From positions 3,286,001 to 3,350,000 of the forward strand of contig NZ_CP045643.1 of assembly GCF_009498275.1 (NCBI RefSeq): DNA of 64,000 nt, in the 5' to 3' direction. This document shows, piece by piece, positions 34,707 through 43,224 of the stretch; position 1 is the stretch's first letter, and every line of letters begins with the position of its first letter. The DNA is from Streptomyces fagopyri. GTDB taxonomy: Bacteria > Actinomycetota > Actinomycetes > Streptomycetales > Streptomycetaceae. The position numbers were made by a program, and so were the translations under genes. The notes below the pieces were generated by a model, which saw nothing but the letters and a program-made list of their open reading frames with translations, did no database searches and had not been told where the DNA came from.

Positions 34707-36046
34707 GTCGGCTCTCCTTCCGTACCGAGGGCGGGTTCGAGGGACGCGGACAGCCAGGCTTCGGCGGCCGAGAGGCCGGTTCCGGCGAAGGCCCAGTGCG
34801 CGAGGACGTACGTCGTCTCGGGCTCGCGCTCAGGCTGCGCGGCCGCGGCTTGGGCTCGGCGCCAGTCGGCGCGGGCCGTGCGGAGGGCTCCGAGGGTGGT
34901 GGAGTAGCGGCGTGACTTGGTGGAGAAGTGGCCGCGGAAGCCGAGCATGTGGGCCCAGGCGCGTAAGCGGAGGTGTTCCAGGTCCTTGCGGGCGCCGAGG
35001 GTCCACGCGGTGCGGATCAGGCGGCGGGCGTGTTCGGTGAGGCTGGCTTGGGCCAGCTCGGCGAGGAACCTGAGCGGGCGGTCGAGGGTGCCGGTCGTGG
35101 TCTCGGCGCCCTTGGTGGCGTACTTCGCGATGTACGACGCGACGGCCCGGTCGGTGAGCTCCTGGCCGTCGTCGAAGTCGGCGGAGCGGATCGGGCGCAC
35201 GTCGAGTTGCCGGCCGAAGACGAAGGAGTGCTGACGGTCGTCGACTTCCGGCCCGTCGACGCGGGTGGCGGTCGCTGCGGCGCGAATGGCGTCGGTCAGC
35301 AGGTCGGCAGTCGCCCATGCCGGAGGCGTGGTGTCACCGCCCTCGGGGCCGTCCAGGCGGATGACCGCGTGGAAGTGGACCGCGCCGCGCTTCTGGTACT
35401 CGGCCACTTTCGCGAAGGAGACGCGGGCGTGATGGCGAAGGGCTCGTTGGGTGAGGCCGGCGCGCTTGGCGACCTCGCGGCGGAGGTAGATCGAGAAGCG
35501 ACGCCAGAGGGCTCCGGCATGTGCGTTCCAGAGAACGGCCGCTTCGTAGTCGTAGGAGTCGGGAGTGAGCGGCGTCCCCAGGGCCGGGTCCTGGTGGTCG
35601 TGGTGCGTGCCGCAGCGGCAGGCCCGGCCGCCTGTGGGGCGGTTGTGGACGGGGCCGAAGCCGGGTGCGGTGAAGGTGGCGAAGACGCGTGGGTGTGTGG
35701 CGACCTGGTCCGAAGTGCCCTTGCCGCCGCGGAGTCCCGCGGTGATCAGGTGGAAGGTGTCGCGGCGGTAGGTCTCGGCACAGGCCGGGCAGCGGGTCGC
35801 GCGTCGGTTGTTGCAGCGGACGAGGAGGTTGCCGGCTGGGAGGGCGGTCGAGTCGAGGTGGTGCAGGGCAGGGCCGATCTCGCCGGTCGTGGTGTCGACC
35901 GAGTACTCGGTGCGGTGACCGTCGAGGCGGACAGGGTGAGTGCAACCACCCAAGGTGGACAGCTGGCGGGCCAGTTCGGGCAGAGTGCCTATGGAGGCCA
36001 GCGTGGAGAGTTCCGCCAGCGGGGGCGGAGTCTGCCGGGTGATGAT
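34703..36046 (-). CDS. repSA: rolling-circle replication initiator RepSA
   Basis: About 447 residues in the recognisable part. RCR motifs: metal-binding HUH-type motif HFHAVIRLDG and the catalytic Tyr motif ASYIAKYATKG. Cys pairs (TRCPAC, RACRC) suggest a zinc site. It nicks the double-strand origin of the excised element. The start is uncertain: conserved sequence begins near ITRQTPPPLAELSTL after AAAGGAAC, where only ATC codons stand at the right spacing (36046). The next ATG upstream (36433) would overlap two transfer genes. An ATC start or an annotation problem is possible. Confidence 0.85.
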   Translation of the reverse strand: MITRQTPPPLAELSTLASIGTLPELARQLSTLGGCTHPVRLDGHRTEYSVDTTTGEIGPALHHLDSTALPAGNLLVRCNNRRATRCPACAETYRRDTFHLITAGLRGGKGTSDQVATHPRVFATFTAPGFGPVHNRPTGGRACRCGTHHDHQDPALGTPLTPDSYDYEAAVLWNAHAGALWRRFSIYLRREVAKRAGLTQRALRHHARVSFAKVAEYQKRGAVHFHAVIRLDGPEGGDTTPPAWATADLLTDAIRAAATATRVDGPEVDDRQHSFVFGRQLDVRPIRSADFDDGQELTDRAVASYIAKYATKGAETTTGTLDRPLRFLAELAQASLTEHARRLIRTAWTLGARKDLEHLRLRAWAHMLGFRGHFSTKSRRYSTTLGALRTARADWRRAQAAAAQPEREPETTYVLAHWAFAGTGLSAAEAWLSASLEPALGTEGEPT

Positions 36047-36135
36047 GAGAGTTCCTTTCGGCTGTTTCGGTGGCTGGGAGGGACGGCCCCGGGGCGGCGG
36101 GATGCTTGGCGGCTTGTTGCCGCCCCGGCGGCCGG

Positions 36136-36387
36136 TCAGCGCTTGTTCGCGCCAGTGACCAGGGAGCGCAGGACCACGGCGGCGATGGCCACGGACACAG
36201 CCGTGACGGCGACGACGGCGAGGAGCGCGGTCAGGACGACTCCGACGACGACCACCGCGGCGACCGCGCCCACGTACGGGCTCAGGGAGTGGCGGCCGGC
36301 GGAGGGTGCCGGGGTGTGGGTGTGGTGCGGGCTCAGCGCGTTCGAGCCGGGCAGCGTCGGGACGTCGGGCAGCTTGGGGCGGAACAC
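36136..36387 (-). CDS. SpdD-like spread protein
   Basis: 83 residues. A Pro/His-rich N-terminus (FRPKLPDVPTLPG, HHTHTPAPS) is followed by a long hydrophobic helix pair (VGAVAAVVVVGVVLTALLAVVAVTAVS region, about 38-75) and a basic tail. This matches the small SpdD-type membrane proteins of pSAM2-like elements that support spreading within the mycelium. Confidence 0.75.
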   Translation of the reverse strand: MFRPKLPDVPTLPGSNALSPHHTHTPAPSAGRHSLSPYVGAVAAVVVVGVVLTALLAVVAVTAVSVAIAAVVLRSLVTGANKR

Positions 36388-36401
36388 GGCGGGTCTCCTT
36401 C

Positions 36402-36596
36402 TCAGTCGTGGGTACCGTTGACGACGTCGACACCGGAGCGGGTGCCGGAGTCGATGACCGGGGCGAGGAAGGTCCTGGAGAGCAGGAAGCCGAACAGGGC
36501 GATCACGACGACGATCCAGACGCGGACGCCCAGGAACTTGATCGCGGCCCAGGCGATGAGCCCCAGGACGAGGACGAGCGGCAGCGAGACGGTCAT
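36402..36596 (-). CDS. small membrane protein, Spd-type
   Basis: 64 residues with two hydrophobic helices (LPLVLVLGLIAWAAIKFL and VWIVVVIALFGFLLS) and a polar tail. ATG at 36596 follows GAGGGAGC. Member of the string of small transfer proteins between repSA and the translocase. Confidence 0.7.
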   Translation of the reverse strand: MTVSLPLVLVLGLIAWAAIKFLGVRVWIVVVIALFGFLLSRTFLAPVIDSGTRSGVDVVNGTHD

Positions 36597-36606
36597 GGGA
36601 GCTCCC

Positions 36607-36798
36607 TCAGCGGGTCGCGCAGCGGTGGGTGCGCGCGGCCAGTTCGGCGGCGGCGCGGCTGTCGTAGTCGGTGCAGAAGCCGCAGCGCGGTGCGGTGCAG
36701 GCGGCGGCGTGCTTCTCGCGGCCCCGGGCGTCGTAGTACGTGGCCACCTGGACGGGGCCGATGCGGACGACTCGGCGAAAGCGCGGGTTCGCGGGCAT
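36607..36798 (-). CDS. mobile element transfer protein, small zinc-binding type
   Basis: 63 residues. Two Cys pairs with a terminal His/Cys (HAAACTAPRCGFCTDYD, then THRC) suggest a zinc site. Matches a short family regularly annotated as a mobile element transfer protein in Streptomyces AICEs. Overlaps the start of the upstream gene by one base. Confidence 0.72.
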   Translation of the reverse strand: MPANPRFRRVVRIGPVQVATYYDARGREKHAAACTAPRCGFCTDYDSRAAAELAARTHRCATR

Positions 36799-36989
36799 CA
36801 GTCGGTTCCCTTCCTGTTCTCTCGGGTGAAGTCGGCGACGTGGCTGACCAGCCAGGCCTTGATCTCCTCGCCCTCGTAGAAGTCGGCGGCGAGGATGACC
36901 GGCTCGGCGATCAACATGGCTTCGGTGAGCCGGTTCTGTCGGGTGAGCTCGGCTGCGCGGTTCAGCGCGCGGAGCGTGGACGGGCGCAC
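36798..36989 (-). CDS. small helical hypothetical protein
   Basis: 63 residues, three likely helices (LRALNRAAELTRQNR, EAMLIAEPVILAADF, EEIKAWLVSHVADF). Abuts the transfer protein gene downstream. A similar gene is common at this position in pSAM2-type elements. Function unknown. Confidence 0.65.
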   Translation of the reverse strand: MRPSTLRALNRAAELTRQNRLTEAMLIAEPVILAADFYEGEEIKAWLVSHVADFTRENRKGTD

Positions 36990-37007
36990 GGTGGAATGTC
37001 CTCCGGG

Positions 37008-37634
37008 TCAGGCGAGTCGGGCGGCGATGGCTTCGGCGAGCGGCAGCGGGACGCCGAGGCGGGCGCGCAGGGTCGCGGTGTCGATGGCCGTCCCCGTCCG
37101 GGTGCGGTGTTCATCGGCGACCTTGTGGGCCAGTGCGACGAGGGCGGGCGGCATGGCGGCATTGAGGGGGGAATGGACGGCCGACGGTTCAGGAGCCGGG
37201 GTGATCGGATCGTTCTCGTCGATCCGGGTGGGCGCCTTCCCCCGCCCCGGTTCCGGTTCCGGCGCCGTCACGGGGCTTCGGTGAGCGAGCAGGGTTCCGT
37301 CGAGGAAGTCGACCGCGGGCCATCCGGCGACAAGGATCCGCAGCCAGGCGGGAACGTGGTCCAGGTCGAGGAGGCCGGCGGTCGAAACGTTGGCTCCGAG
37401 CGAGGCCGTCAGGGCGACGAGGAACCAGACCCACGCCGCGGCTTTCGGTCCTCCGGTGCGGAGTCGGTGCCAGGCGGCGACGAGAAGCAGGTCGACCGAG
37501 ACCGGATAGGCCCAGGCCTTCCATCCGCTCTGTCCGGCAGCGGCGGCGAGGTCGTGCAGGTGGGCGAAGGACAGGGCCCCGGCGATGACGGCTTGGACCA
37601 GGACCGCGTCCGCGCGGAAGACGGGCCGGGTCAT
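37008..37634 (-). CDS. DUF2637 membrane protein (SpdB2-like) of AICE 2
   Basis: 208 residues. Hydrophobic segments at about 10-30, 42-56, 64-86 and 95-115 with the DUF2637 pattern (AYPVSVDLLLVAAWHRL). The C-terminus (about 130-208) is Pro-rich and then helical, ending in a winged-helix-like LRARLGVPLPLAEAIAARLA. Its ATG overlaps the stop of the next gene upstream (37631). Confidence 0.8.
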   Translation of the reverse strand: MTRPVFRADAVLVQAVIAGALSFAHLHDLAAAAGQSGWKAWAYPVSVDLLLVAAWHRLRTGGPKAAAWVWFLVALTASLGANVSTAGLLDLDHVPAWLRILVAGWPAVDFLDGTLLAHRSPVTAPEPEPGRGKAPTRIDENDPITPAPEPSAVHSPLNAAMPPALVALAHKVADEHRTRTGTAIDTATLRARLGVPLPLAEAIAARLA

Positions 37635-37840
37635 CGGGGCGTTTCACCGGGGTAGTCCGGGCCGTCATCGGGGTCGTAGCCGGGCGGGAAGATGCCGGGC
37701 GGGGGCTCCGGGAGGGACGCGGCCAGGGACACGCCCACGGCATCCACGAACGTCGCGTCGGCGTCCGACCTGTCGGCGTACAGGGCGAGTTGTCCCAGCA
37801 GGACGACGGTTCGGGCGAAGTCCTCGCAGTCGGGGCACAT
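37631..37840 (-). CDS. small hypothetical protein with N-terminal CxxC
   Basis: 69 residues starting MCPDCEDFAR, followed by a helix and an acidic Pro-rich tail (GYDPDDGPDYPGETP). Overlaps the DUF2637 gene by 4 bp. Probably a transfer accessory protein, family not recognised. Confidence 0.6.
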   Translation of the reverse strand: MCPDCEDFARTVVLLGQLALYADRSDADATFVDAVGVSLAASLPEPPPGIFPPGYDPDDGPDYPGETPR

Positions 37841-37919
37841 GGTGGGTGCTCTCCTCCTTTCGGGCGTGGCGGGGTAGGGACCTGACGCTTGGGTGCGTCG
37901 AATCGGGGGCGGGTTGGGC

Positions 37920-39296
37920 CTACTCGACGACCGGCCGGGGGTGGCTCAGTGGCTCGGCAGGCTTCGCGGCCGGTGCCGGAGGGACGTAGGGCTTGAAGGG
38001 AGAGAGCGCCGGTACGTCGGGGGCAAGGTGAGCCGTGCTGCGGCAGGTGGCGGCGGCGTCGGCCAGCGAGATGTACGGGGTACGGATGCGGGACCAGCCG
38101 CCGGAGGTGTCACCGGCGACGGCGAGCCCGGGGCGCTCGGCGGGAATGGAGCAAGCGGCGGACACGGCCTCCGGCGCGATGTCGCCGAGTGCCATCTTCG
38201 CGGAGGCTTCGTCGTTGACGCGGTGGGAGACGCGGCCGGTGAGCTGGGCGCGGAGCATGGTGGCGCCCTTGCCCAGCTCGGCGCCGAAGCGCTGCCCGCA
38301 GACCTCCAGGTAGATGCCGGCCGCGCGGCCGAGCTGGGCGAGTCGGATGAGGTGGGTGACCATCTCGTCCCGTCGTTCCTCTTCCTTGCGTGTCGCGACG
38401 AGGAAGAGCTCCGCGACCTCGTCGACGAACAGCACGACCGGGTACGGGCGTTCGTCTTCCGGCAGACCCCAGATGTCGGAGGTGATCAGTTCGTCGGGGG
38501 TGCCCGGGGCGGTGCCCTGTCGGGCCTTGATCAGGTCGTACCGGTCCTCCATTTCCTTCACGAGCACCGGCAGCAATTCGGCCGCCTGCTCAGGGTCGGT
38601 CGCCAGGGCGGAGAGCCGGGCGGCGAACGGTGAGAGTTCAACACCCCGCTTGCAGTCGATACCGACCAGGACGACGGGCTGCGCGGCCAGGCCGGCGATC
38701 AGGTTGCGCAGGTACATGGACTTGCCCGAGAGCGTGGCGCCGAGGACGAGTTCGTGCGGTACGGCCCGGTAGTCACGGACGAACGCGGTCGCGTCCTCCC
38801 GCAGCGCCACCGGCACCCGTAAGAGATCGGCCCCGGCCCGGCGCGGCATCCGTACCTTCCGCAGGACGTCGAAGCCGACGAGCCGCAGTTCGACGACTCC
38901 GGGCTTGACGTCCCGTACGTACACGGCGTGAACGCCCCAAGCGTGCCGAAGGCGTTCGGCCGAGGCCGCCAGGTCCGCGGGTTCCTGACCCGGGGCGAGC
39001 CTGAGCCGCATACGCAGACCGGTCGAGGTGGGCCGGATGATGCCCCGGCGCGGCGGTACCGGCCGGACCTCACGTCGAGTGGTCGCCCTGACGGCCAGGG
39101 CCCGCCAGCGTGAGGGCTCGACGGTCAGACCACATGCGTCCATGGTCGAGGAGTAGGAGCCCAGCAGCCGGGCCACCGAGACCGGCAGCCCGACCGTGGA
39201 CCAGTACGCGGCGGGGTGAGCATGCTTGAGGTAGGCCGTGCCGCCTATCGCGGCGAAGGCCCCGCCCAGCTCCGCCACCGTCACCAGGTCGGTCAC
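37920..39296 (-). CDS. FtsK/SpoIIIE-type DNA translocase (TraSA-like) of AICE 2
   Basis: 458 residues. Short hydrophobic N-terminus, then the motor domain with Walker A GATLSGKSM (about 186-194) and Walker B VVLFVDEVAELF (about 300), and an RLAQLGRAAGI segment. Shorter than the element 1 translocase and of a different subfamily, closer to the TraSA type. The Gly-rich P-loop has Ser before GKS in place of the more common Gly. Next to the regulatory protein gene at 39301. Confidence 0.9.
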   Translation of the reverse strand: MTDLVTVAELGGAFAAIGGTAYLKHAHPAAYWSTVGLPVSVARLLGSYSSTMDACGLTVEPSRWRALAVRATTRREVRPVPPRRGIIRPTSTGLRMRLRLAPGQEPADLAASAERLRHAWGVHAVYVRDVKPGVVELRLVGFDVLRKVRMPRRAGADLLRVPVALREDATAFVRDYRAVPHELVLGATLSGKSMYLRNLIAGLAAQPVVLVGIDCKRGVELSPFAARLSALATDPEQAAELLPVLVKEMEDRYDLIKARQGTAPGTPDELITSDIWGLPEDERPYPVVLFVDEVAELFLVATRKEEERRDEMVTHLIRLAQLGRAAGIYLEVCGQRFGAELGKGATMLRAQLTGRVSHRVNDEASAKMALGDIAPEAVSAACSIPAERPGLAVAGDTSGGWSRIRTPYISLADAAATCRSTAHLAPDVPALSPFKPYVPPAPAAKPAEPLSHPRPVVE

Positions 39297-39300
39297 GCGA

Positions 39301-39651
39301 TCAGCCCGCCTCAGCCATCGAGAAGGCCCCCGGCATGACGGCGGTCGCCCGGTAGGCGATGCCGTGGCGCTGCTGGCCGTTGAACACGCTCTGCCAAGGG
39401 CGGGCCACCAGGCCCGGCAGCGCGACCGGGGCTCCGACAGTCAGCCCTTCCGTGACCCCGCTTTCAGGGACCGTGACCTGAATCAGGGCCGATTCGCCGT
39501 CGTCGATGTAGACGACTCCCAGGGTCATCAGGGTCTCGCCGCTCACGGCGTCCTTGGCGATCTCACCGGTCTGCCGGTCACGCACCTTCGGCGCCGGCGC
39601 TTCGGTGAGCAGGATCGTGGCGGACGAGGCATCGATACGGATTACACGCAC
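39301..39651 (-). CDS. SCO3933-family regulatory protein
   Basis: 116 residues from the GTG at 39651, which follows AAGGAGACC. Mostly beta-rich, with IRIDASSATILLTEAPAPK at the start and VMPGAF near the end. The family is found just upstream of tra genes in many Streptomyces AICEs. Its promoter region carries two CAGGTTGACTT sites shared with the GntR gene promoter, so it is probably repressed by that GntR protein. Confidence 0.75.
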   Translation of the reverse strand: MRVIRIDASSATILLTEAPAPKVRDRQTGEIAKDAVSGETLMTLGVVYIDDGESALIQVTVPESGVTEGLTVGAPVALPGLVARPWQSVFNGQQRHGIAYRATAVMPGAFSMAEAG

Positions 39652-39690
39652 AGAGGGTCTCCTTCTGAGGAAGATCAACCCATCACCTGA

Positions 39691-39735
39691 CAGGTTGACT
39701 TAGCAAGTTCGAAGTTAGAGTTGCCAGGTTGACTT
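39691..39735. promoter_or_regulatory. two CAGGTTGACTT operator-like sites
   Basis: CAGGTTGACTT at 39691-39701 and 39725-39735 (34 bp apart). A similar inverted site, AAGTCAACTGG, lies at 40528-40538 just upstream of the GntR gene. This arrangement fits KorSA-type autoregulation plus control of the transfer operon. Confidence 0.65.
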
Positions 39736-39774
39736 GTTAAGTGCGATTCCGCCTCAACGGCCGCCATCCTGGGG

Positions 39775-40503
39775 CTAGTTCAAGCGGTACGTGTCTTCGA
39801 GCTCCTGCCGATCGGCGGGAAGCAGCACGTCGGAAACCTGTAGCGCCTGGCCCGCGGCATCGAAGGCGGCCACCAGAACGCTGAGGACGGGCACACCGTC
39901 AGGCAGACCGAGGAGCGCCGCTTCGCCGGCATCCGCCAGCCGGGCGGAGACCCGCTCCGTCACATGGTCGAAGCGGACTTTCTTCCGCCCCTCCAAGTGT
40001 TCCCGGATCCCGGCACCCAACGGCTCGGAGCTCCCGAGGTCGGTGCCATCGACCAGGCCGGCGGGGAAGTACGACGAGACGAGTTCGACCGCTTCCCCCT
40101 CGTCCTCGACCAGGAACCGGCGCATCAGGACTTCGGCGCGCTTGGGCAGCCCGAGCACCGAGGCGACGCGCGCCGGAACGGACACTCGGTCAACCGCGAC
40201 CAGCCGCCCCGGAGTCTGCGACTCCTCGCGCTCCAGCGTTTCCCGCCCGCGCCGACTCTTCTGCTCGACGACAGCCAGCCGACCCCGCACGATCGTGCCG
40301 AAGCCCTGCCGGGACTCCAGCCAGCCATCACGCTTCAGCAGCTCCAGGGCCCGGACGACGGTAGGCCGCGACATCCCGAACGCCTGGACCAACTGGTTCT
40401 CACTGGGCACCCGAGTGCCCGGGGCATACGTGCCGTCCTCGATGCGGCTCTGGATCGTCTGGGCGAGGCGGACGTACTTGGGTGCCGCCACTTCATACGC
40501 CAT
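39775..40503 (-). CDS. GntR/UTRA regulator, KorSA-like
   Basis: 242 residues. GntR winged helix at about 10-75 (IEDGTYAPGTRVPSENQLVQ, RPTVVRALELLKRDG) and a UTRA effector domain to the C-terminus (VEDEGEAVELVSSYFPAGL, LLGLPDGVPVLSV). This is the domain layout of KorSA and KorA repressors in Streptomyces mobile elements. Likely represses itself and the 39651 transcript through the TTGACTT sites. Confidence 0.85.
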   Translation of the reverse strand: MAYEVAAPKYVRLAQTIQSRIEDGTYAPGTRVPSENQLVQAFGMSRPTVVRALELLKRDGWLESRQGFGTIVRGRLAVVEQKSRRGRETLEREESQTPGRLVAVDRVSVPARVASVLGLPKRAEVLMRRFLVEDEGEAVELVSSYFPAGLVDGTDLGSSEPLGAGIREHLEGRKKVRFDHVTERVSARLADAGEAALLGLPDGVPVLSVLVAAFDAAGQALQVSDVLLPADRQELEDTYRLN

Positions 40504-40592
40504 GAACGCCGCCTGTCGAGATTGGCCAAGTCAACTGGTCAACCAGACTAGCGAGAAATCCTGTTGCGCAGTACTGCTGCGCGGCGGCCACG

Positions 40593-41033
40593 TCAGCTGT
40601 CGGGCCAGGCATCGGCCATCACGAAGGAGACGACCGTGCCACCGAAGCGACTGGGACCCGACCGCCAGGACTCCGCGATGGAATCGACGAGCAGCAAGCC
40701 GCGTCCATGCGCCTCATCGGCCCCAGGGCGCCGTAGCCGCACGTTCGCCGGATACCCCGGGTTGTGCACATCGACCCGGAGTGAGGCCCCCTCGCGGAAC
40801 CACTCGATCTGGACGATCCACGGATCGTCCGAGTACCCATGGACGATGGCGTTGGTCACCAGCTCAGAGACCATCAGTACGCAGTCGTCCACCGAGCAGG
40901 CCGGGTTGTACGGGGCGATGAACTTCCGGAACCAGCGCCGGGCCCGGGGCACGGACTCCGCGACGGGGTGCAAGGTCATCGCACCGAGCCGCGGCGAGTC
41001 CGACGAGGGATGGCGGTCGATCAGGTAACTCAT
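40593..41033 (-). CDS. ATP-binding protein, anti-sigma-factor type (HATPase)
   Basis: 146 residues. Serine-kinase-type GHKL fold: N-box VSELVTNAIVHG (about 55-66), DVHNPGY as G1-like motif, and GRGLLLVDSIAESW as G2. Streptomyces has many such small anti-sigma-like proteins, often paired with GntR regulators or DUF397/XRE pairs in mobile elements. Partner sigma factor unknown. Confidence 0.85.
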   Translation of the reverse strand: MSYLIDRHPSSDSPRLGAMTLHPVAESVPRARRWFRKFIAPYNPACSVDDCVLMVSELVTNAIVHGYSDDPWIVQIEWFREGASLRVDVHNPGYPANVRLRRPGADEAHGRGLLLVDSIAESWRSGPSRFGGTVVSFVMADAWPDS

Positions 41034-41226
41034 CCGCGTTCACTCCCTGCCGCTGCCGTCGCAATCGAGGCAGCGCCGTTTCGATGTGGGACGGACACGG
41101 TCATTGACGGTGATGAGCGCCAGGGCCGTACGGGAGCCGACTCGCTTCCAACCGCGCCCACGACATCCCCGGCAAGGTAAGTGCGCGCCTTGGTCCGGCC
41201 GCCGACTCGTCACACCGCGCCCCCTT

Positions 41227-41270
41227 CAGTAAGTGGCCTTAGCCACTTACTGGATAGTGGCATTGGCCAC
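41227..41270. promoter_or_regulatory. AGTGGC...GCCACT palindromes downstream of the second GntR gene
   Basis: A perfect 11-bp inverted repeat, CAGTAAGTGGC / GCCACTTACTG (41227-41237 and 41242-41252), followed by AGTGGCATTGGCCAC at 41256-41270. A third site of the same type lies at 42071-42093 in front of the GntR gene. Likely operators of the 41315 regulator, which is flanked by them. Rest of 41034-41226 has no gene. Confidence 0.6.
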
Positions 41271-41314
41271 CTGTGAGACGCAAGCGGTTCGCCGAAACGA
41301 CCAACCGTCGACTG

Positions 41315-42055
41315 TCAGGTGAGGGGGTAGCCCTGCTCGAACGCCCACCGATGCGGCGGGTAGGTGGCCTCGGCGAACTCCAACGGCCGGTCCTGGAGGT
41401 CGAACACCACATGGTTCACGATCAAGACCGCAGACCCCGGGTCCAGTTGGAGGTCCTGCGACTCCTCATCCGTCGCCGGTCGAGCGCACATCCGGTCCTC
41501 GGCGTAACTCCCCTGCCGCCCCGTCATGCTCTCGACGTACATCAGCGTCCCCTCCTGGATCCGCTCGGGCTCAAGAAGCTTGGGCGCCCGTTCTCCCACG
41601 TCGGGCGCGAACCACGAAGTGGACAAGGTGATGGGTCCGCTCTGATCGTTGGTCACGCGCCGGCGGTGCACGGCCCACCGATCCTTCGTCAAGCCCAGCG
41701 CCTCAGCGACGTGATCCGGAGCGTCCAGCCAACCGGTCGAGGTGATGATCGCGTACTCACCGGAGGTGTAGATCTTCCCCGTCTGCCGGGCTCTGCCGTA
41801 CAACTCCCGCGCCCGCCGGTTGACTTCCAGACTGCGTACGTACGTTCCGGACCCCTGCCGCTTCTCGACGAGCCCCTGATGACTCAAAGCCTCCAACGAC
41901 CGTGCGGCTGTCGGCCTGGAAACCTTCCAGGTGGAAGCCAACTGCCGTTCCGACGGGACCTCGTCCCCTGGCCGCAGGTCGCCTCGAAGGATCTGATCGC
42001 GGATGTAGTGGGCGATCTGGAGATACTTCGGCTGCGCTTCCTCGATCTGAGGCAT
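41315..42055 (-). CDS. GntR/UTRA transcriptional regulator
   Basis: 246 residues. Winged helix at about 8-72 (LRGDLRPGDEVPSERQLAS, RPTAARSLEALSHQG), UTRA domain after residue 95 (STSWFAPDVGERAPK, NHVVFDLQDRPLEFAE). Flanked on both sides by AGTGGC/GCCACT palindromes, which fit an autoregulated repressor. Divergent from the 42136 gene, which it may also control. Confidence 0.85.
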   Translation of the reverse strand: MPQIEEAQPKYLQIAHYIRDQILRGDLRPGDEVPSERQLASTWKVSRPTAARSLEALSHQGLVEKRQGSGTYVRSLEVNRRARELYGRARQTGKIYTSGEYAIITSTGWLDAPDHVAEALGLTKDRWAVHRRRVTNDQSGPITLSTSWFAPDVGERAPKLLEPERIQEGTLMYVESMTGRQGSYAEDRMCARPATDEESQDLQLDPGSAVLIVNHVVFDLQDRPLEFAEATYPPHRWAFEQGYPLT

Positions 42056-42070
42056 GTCCCCTCCTCCTCA

Positions 42071-42093
42071 AGTGGCTATGGCCTCTGGCCACT
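42071..42093. promoter_or_regulatory. AGTGGC/GGCCACT palindromic site between divergent GntR and DUF1152 genes
   Basis: AGTGGCTATGGCC and GGCCACT flank a TCT centre. Shares its half-sites with the palindromes at 41227-41270. Lies 15 bp before the GntR start and 43 bp before the divergent gene. Confidence 0.55.
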
Positions 42094-42135
42094 ATAGGGT
42101 GACTGGTCAATTACCGAACCCGTAGTGTTGGGGAC

Positions 42136-43224
42136 ATGACGCGGTTGATCGTCGCAGCAGGAGGAGGGGGCGACGCTGTCGCCGCCGCAATGCTTGACGC
42201 CGCCCTGTACGGCGACGAGGACGGGCGGGCGGTGATCCTCACCTACGCGTGGGACCGCCTGCTGATCGACCCGGTGCCGGGCCCACGAGGGCCCGACAAC
42301 TTCTCGGGCCTCGAACCCGTGACATCCGCGGTCTGGTCGGTACCGGCCACAGCCCGTCCGATCCCGCCGGCGGGATCCACGCTCCCCCGACTGGCCGCAG
42401 AGCTCCCGCACACGTTCGCCTTGATCGACCCCCACCACGGCGCCGCGGGCATCGCGCGCCAACTGGACGAACTGGTGGGCCACTTCCGACTGACCTCGAT
42501 CGATCTTCTCGACGTCGGCGGCGACATCCTCGCGCGAGGCGATGAGCCGACCCTCAAGAGCCCGCTCGGAGACGCCCTGACACTGGCGGCGTGCTCCCAG
42601 CTGACCACCCCAGTGCGACTGCTGGTCGCCGGCCCTGGCCTGGACGGCGAACTCCCACTCGACGACCTGCGCAGCTTGCTCGGTCCCCTCGTCCACAGAT
42701 TCACCGCGCAGGACACGGAGTCGATCAGCTCGGTCCTGGAATGGCACCCCTCCGAGGCAACCGGGATGCTCGCCGCGACAGCGCGAGGAGTCCGAGGCAC
42801 CTGTGAAGTCCGAGACGCAGGGCTCCCCATCCCGCTCACGGACGAGGGCCCCACGGTCCACGAAGTCGACCTGGACGACGCGCTGAGCCGCAACGAGCTG
42901 GCCCGCGCGATCCTGTCGACGAACACCTTGGACGAGGCCGAGACACTCAGCCGCGAGGTCTGCGGCTACTCGGAGATCGACTACGAACGCAACAAGGCGG
43001 CGTGGCTCAAGGACCAGCCGACGGTCACGCTGGATCCCGACACGGTGCTGTCCCAGCTCGACGAGTTCGAGAACGAGGCCCGAGGCCGCGGAGTCAGCCA
43101 TACGACGTTTCGCCGACTCACGGAGGTCCTGAACCTCAGCGGCTCCCAACGTGAAGATCTGCGCCGACTGCTGATCAGCACCCGCCCGGAGCGACACACA
43201 GCACCCCTGTGGCGCATCGCGTGA
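42136..43224 (+). CDS. DUF1152 domain protein
   Basis: 362 residues. The start MTRLIVAAGGGGDAV and the segments VILTYAWDRLLIDPVPGPRG and LTSIDLLDVGGDIL match the DUF1152 family, which resembles a Rossmann-type nucleotide-binding fold. Function unknown. Overlaps the next gene. The pair is divergent from the GntR regulator and is common in Streptomyces mobile elements. Confidence 0.75.
   Translation: MTRLIVAAGGGGDAVAAAMLDAALYGDEDGRAVILTYAWDRLLIDPVPGPRGPDNFSGLEPVTSAVWSVPATARPIPPAGSTLPRLAAELPHTFALIDPHHGAAGIARQLDELVGHFRLTSIDLLDVGGDILARGDEPTLKSPLGDALTLAACSQLTTPVRLLVAGPGLDGELPLDDLRSLLGPLVHRFTAQDTESISSVLEWHPSEATGMLAATARGVRGTCEVRDAGLPIPLTDEGPTVHEVDLDDALSRNELARAILSTNTLDEAETLSREVCGYSEIDYERNKAAWLKDQPTVTLDPDTVLSQLDEFENEARGRGVSHTTFRRLTEVLNLSGSQREDLRRLLISTRPERHTAPLWRIA

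Noticed and set aside
40864-41180. Plus-strand frames opposite the anti-sigma-type ATPase
   Set aside because: Antisense to a gene with clear GHKL motifs; no support of their own.
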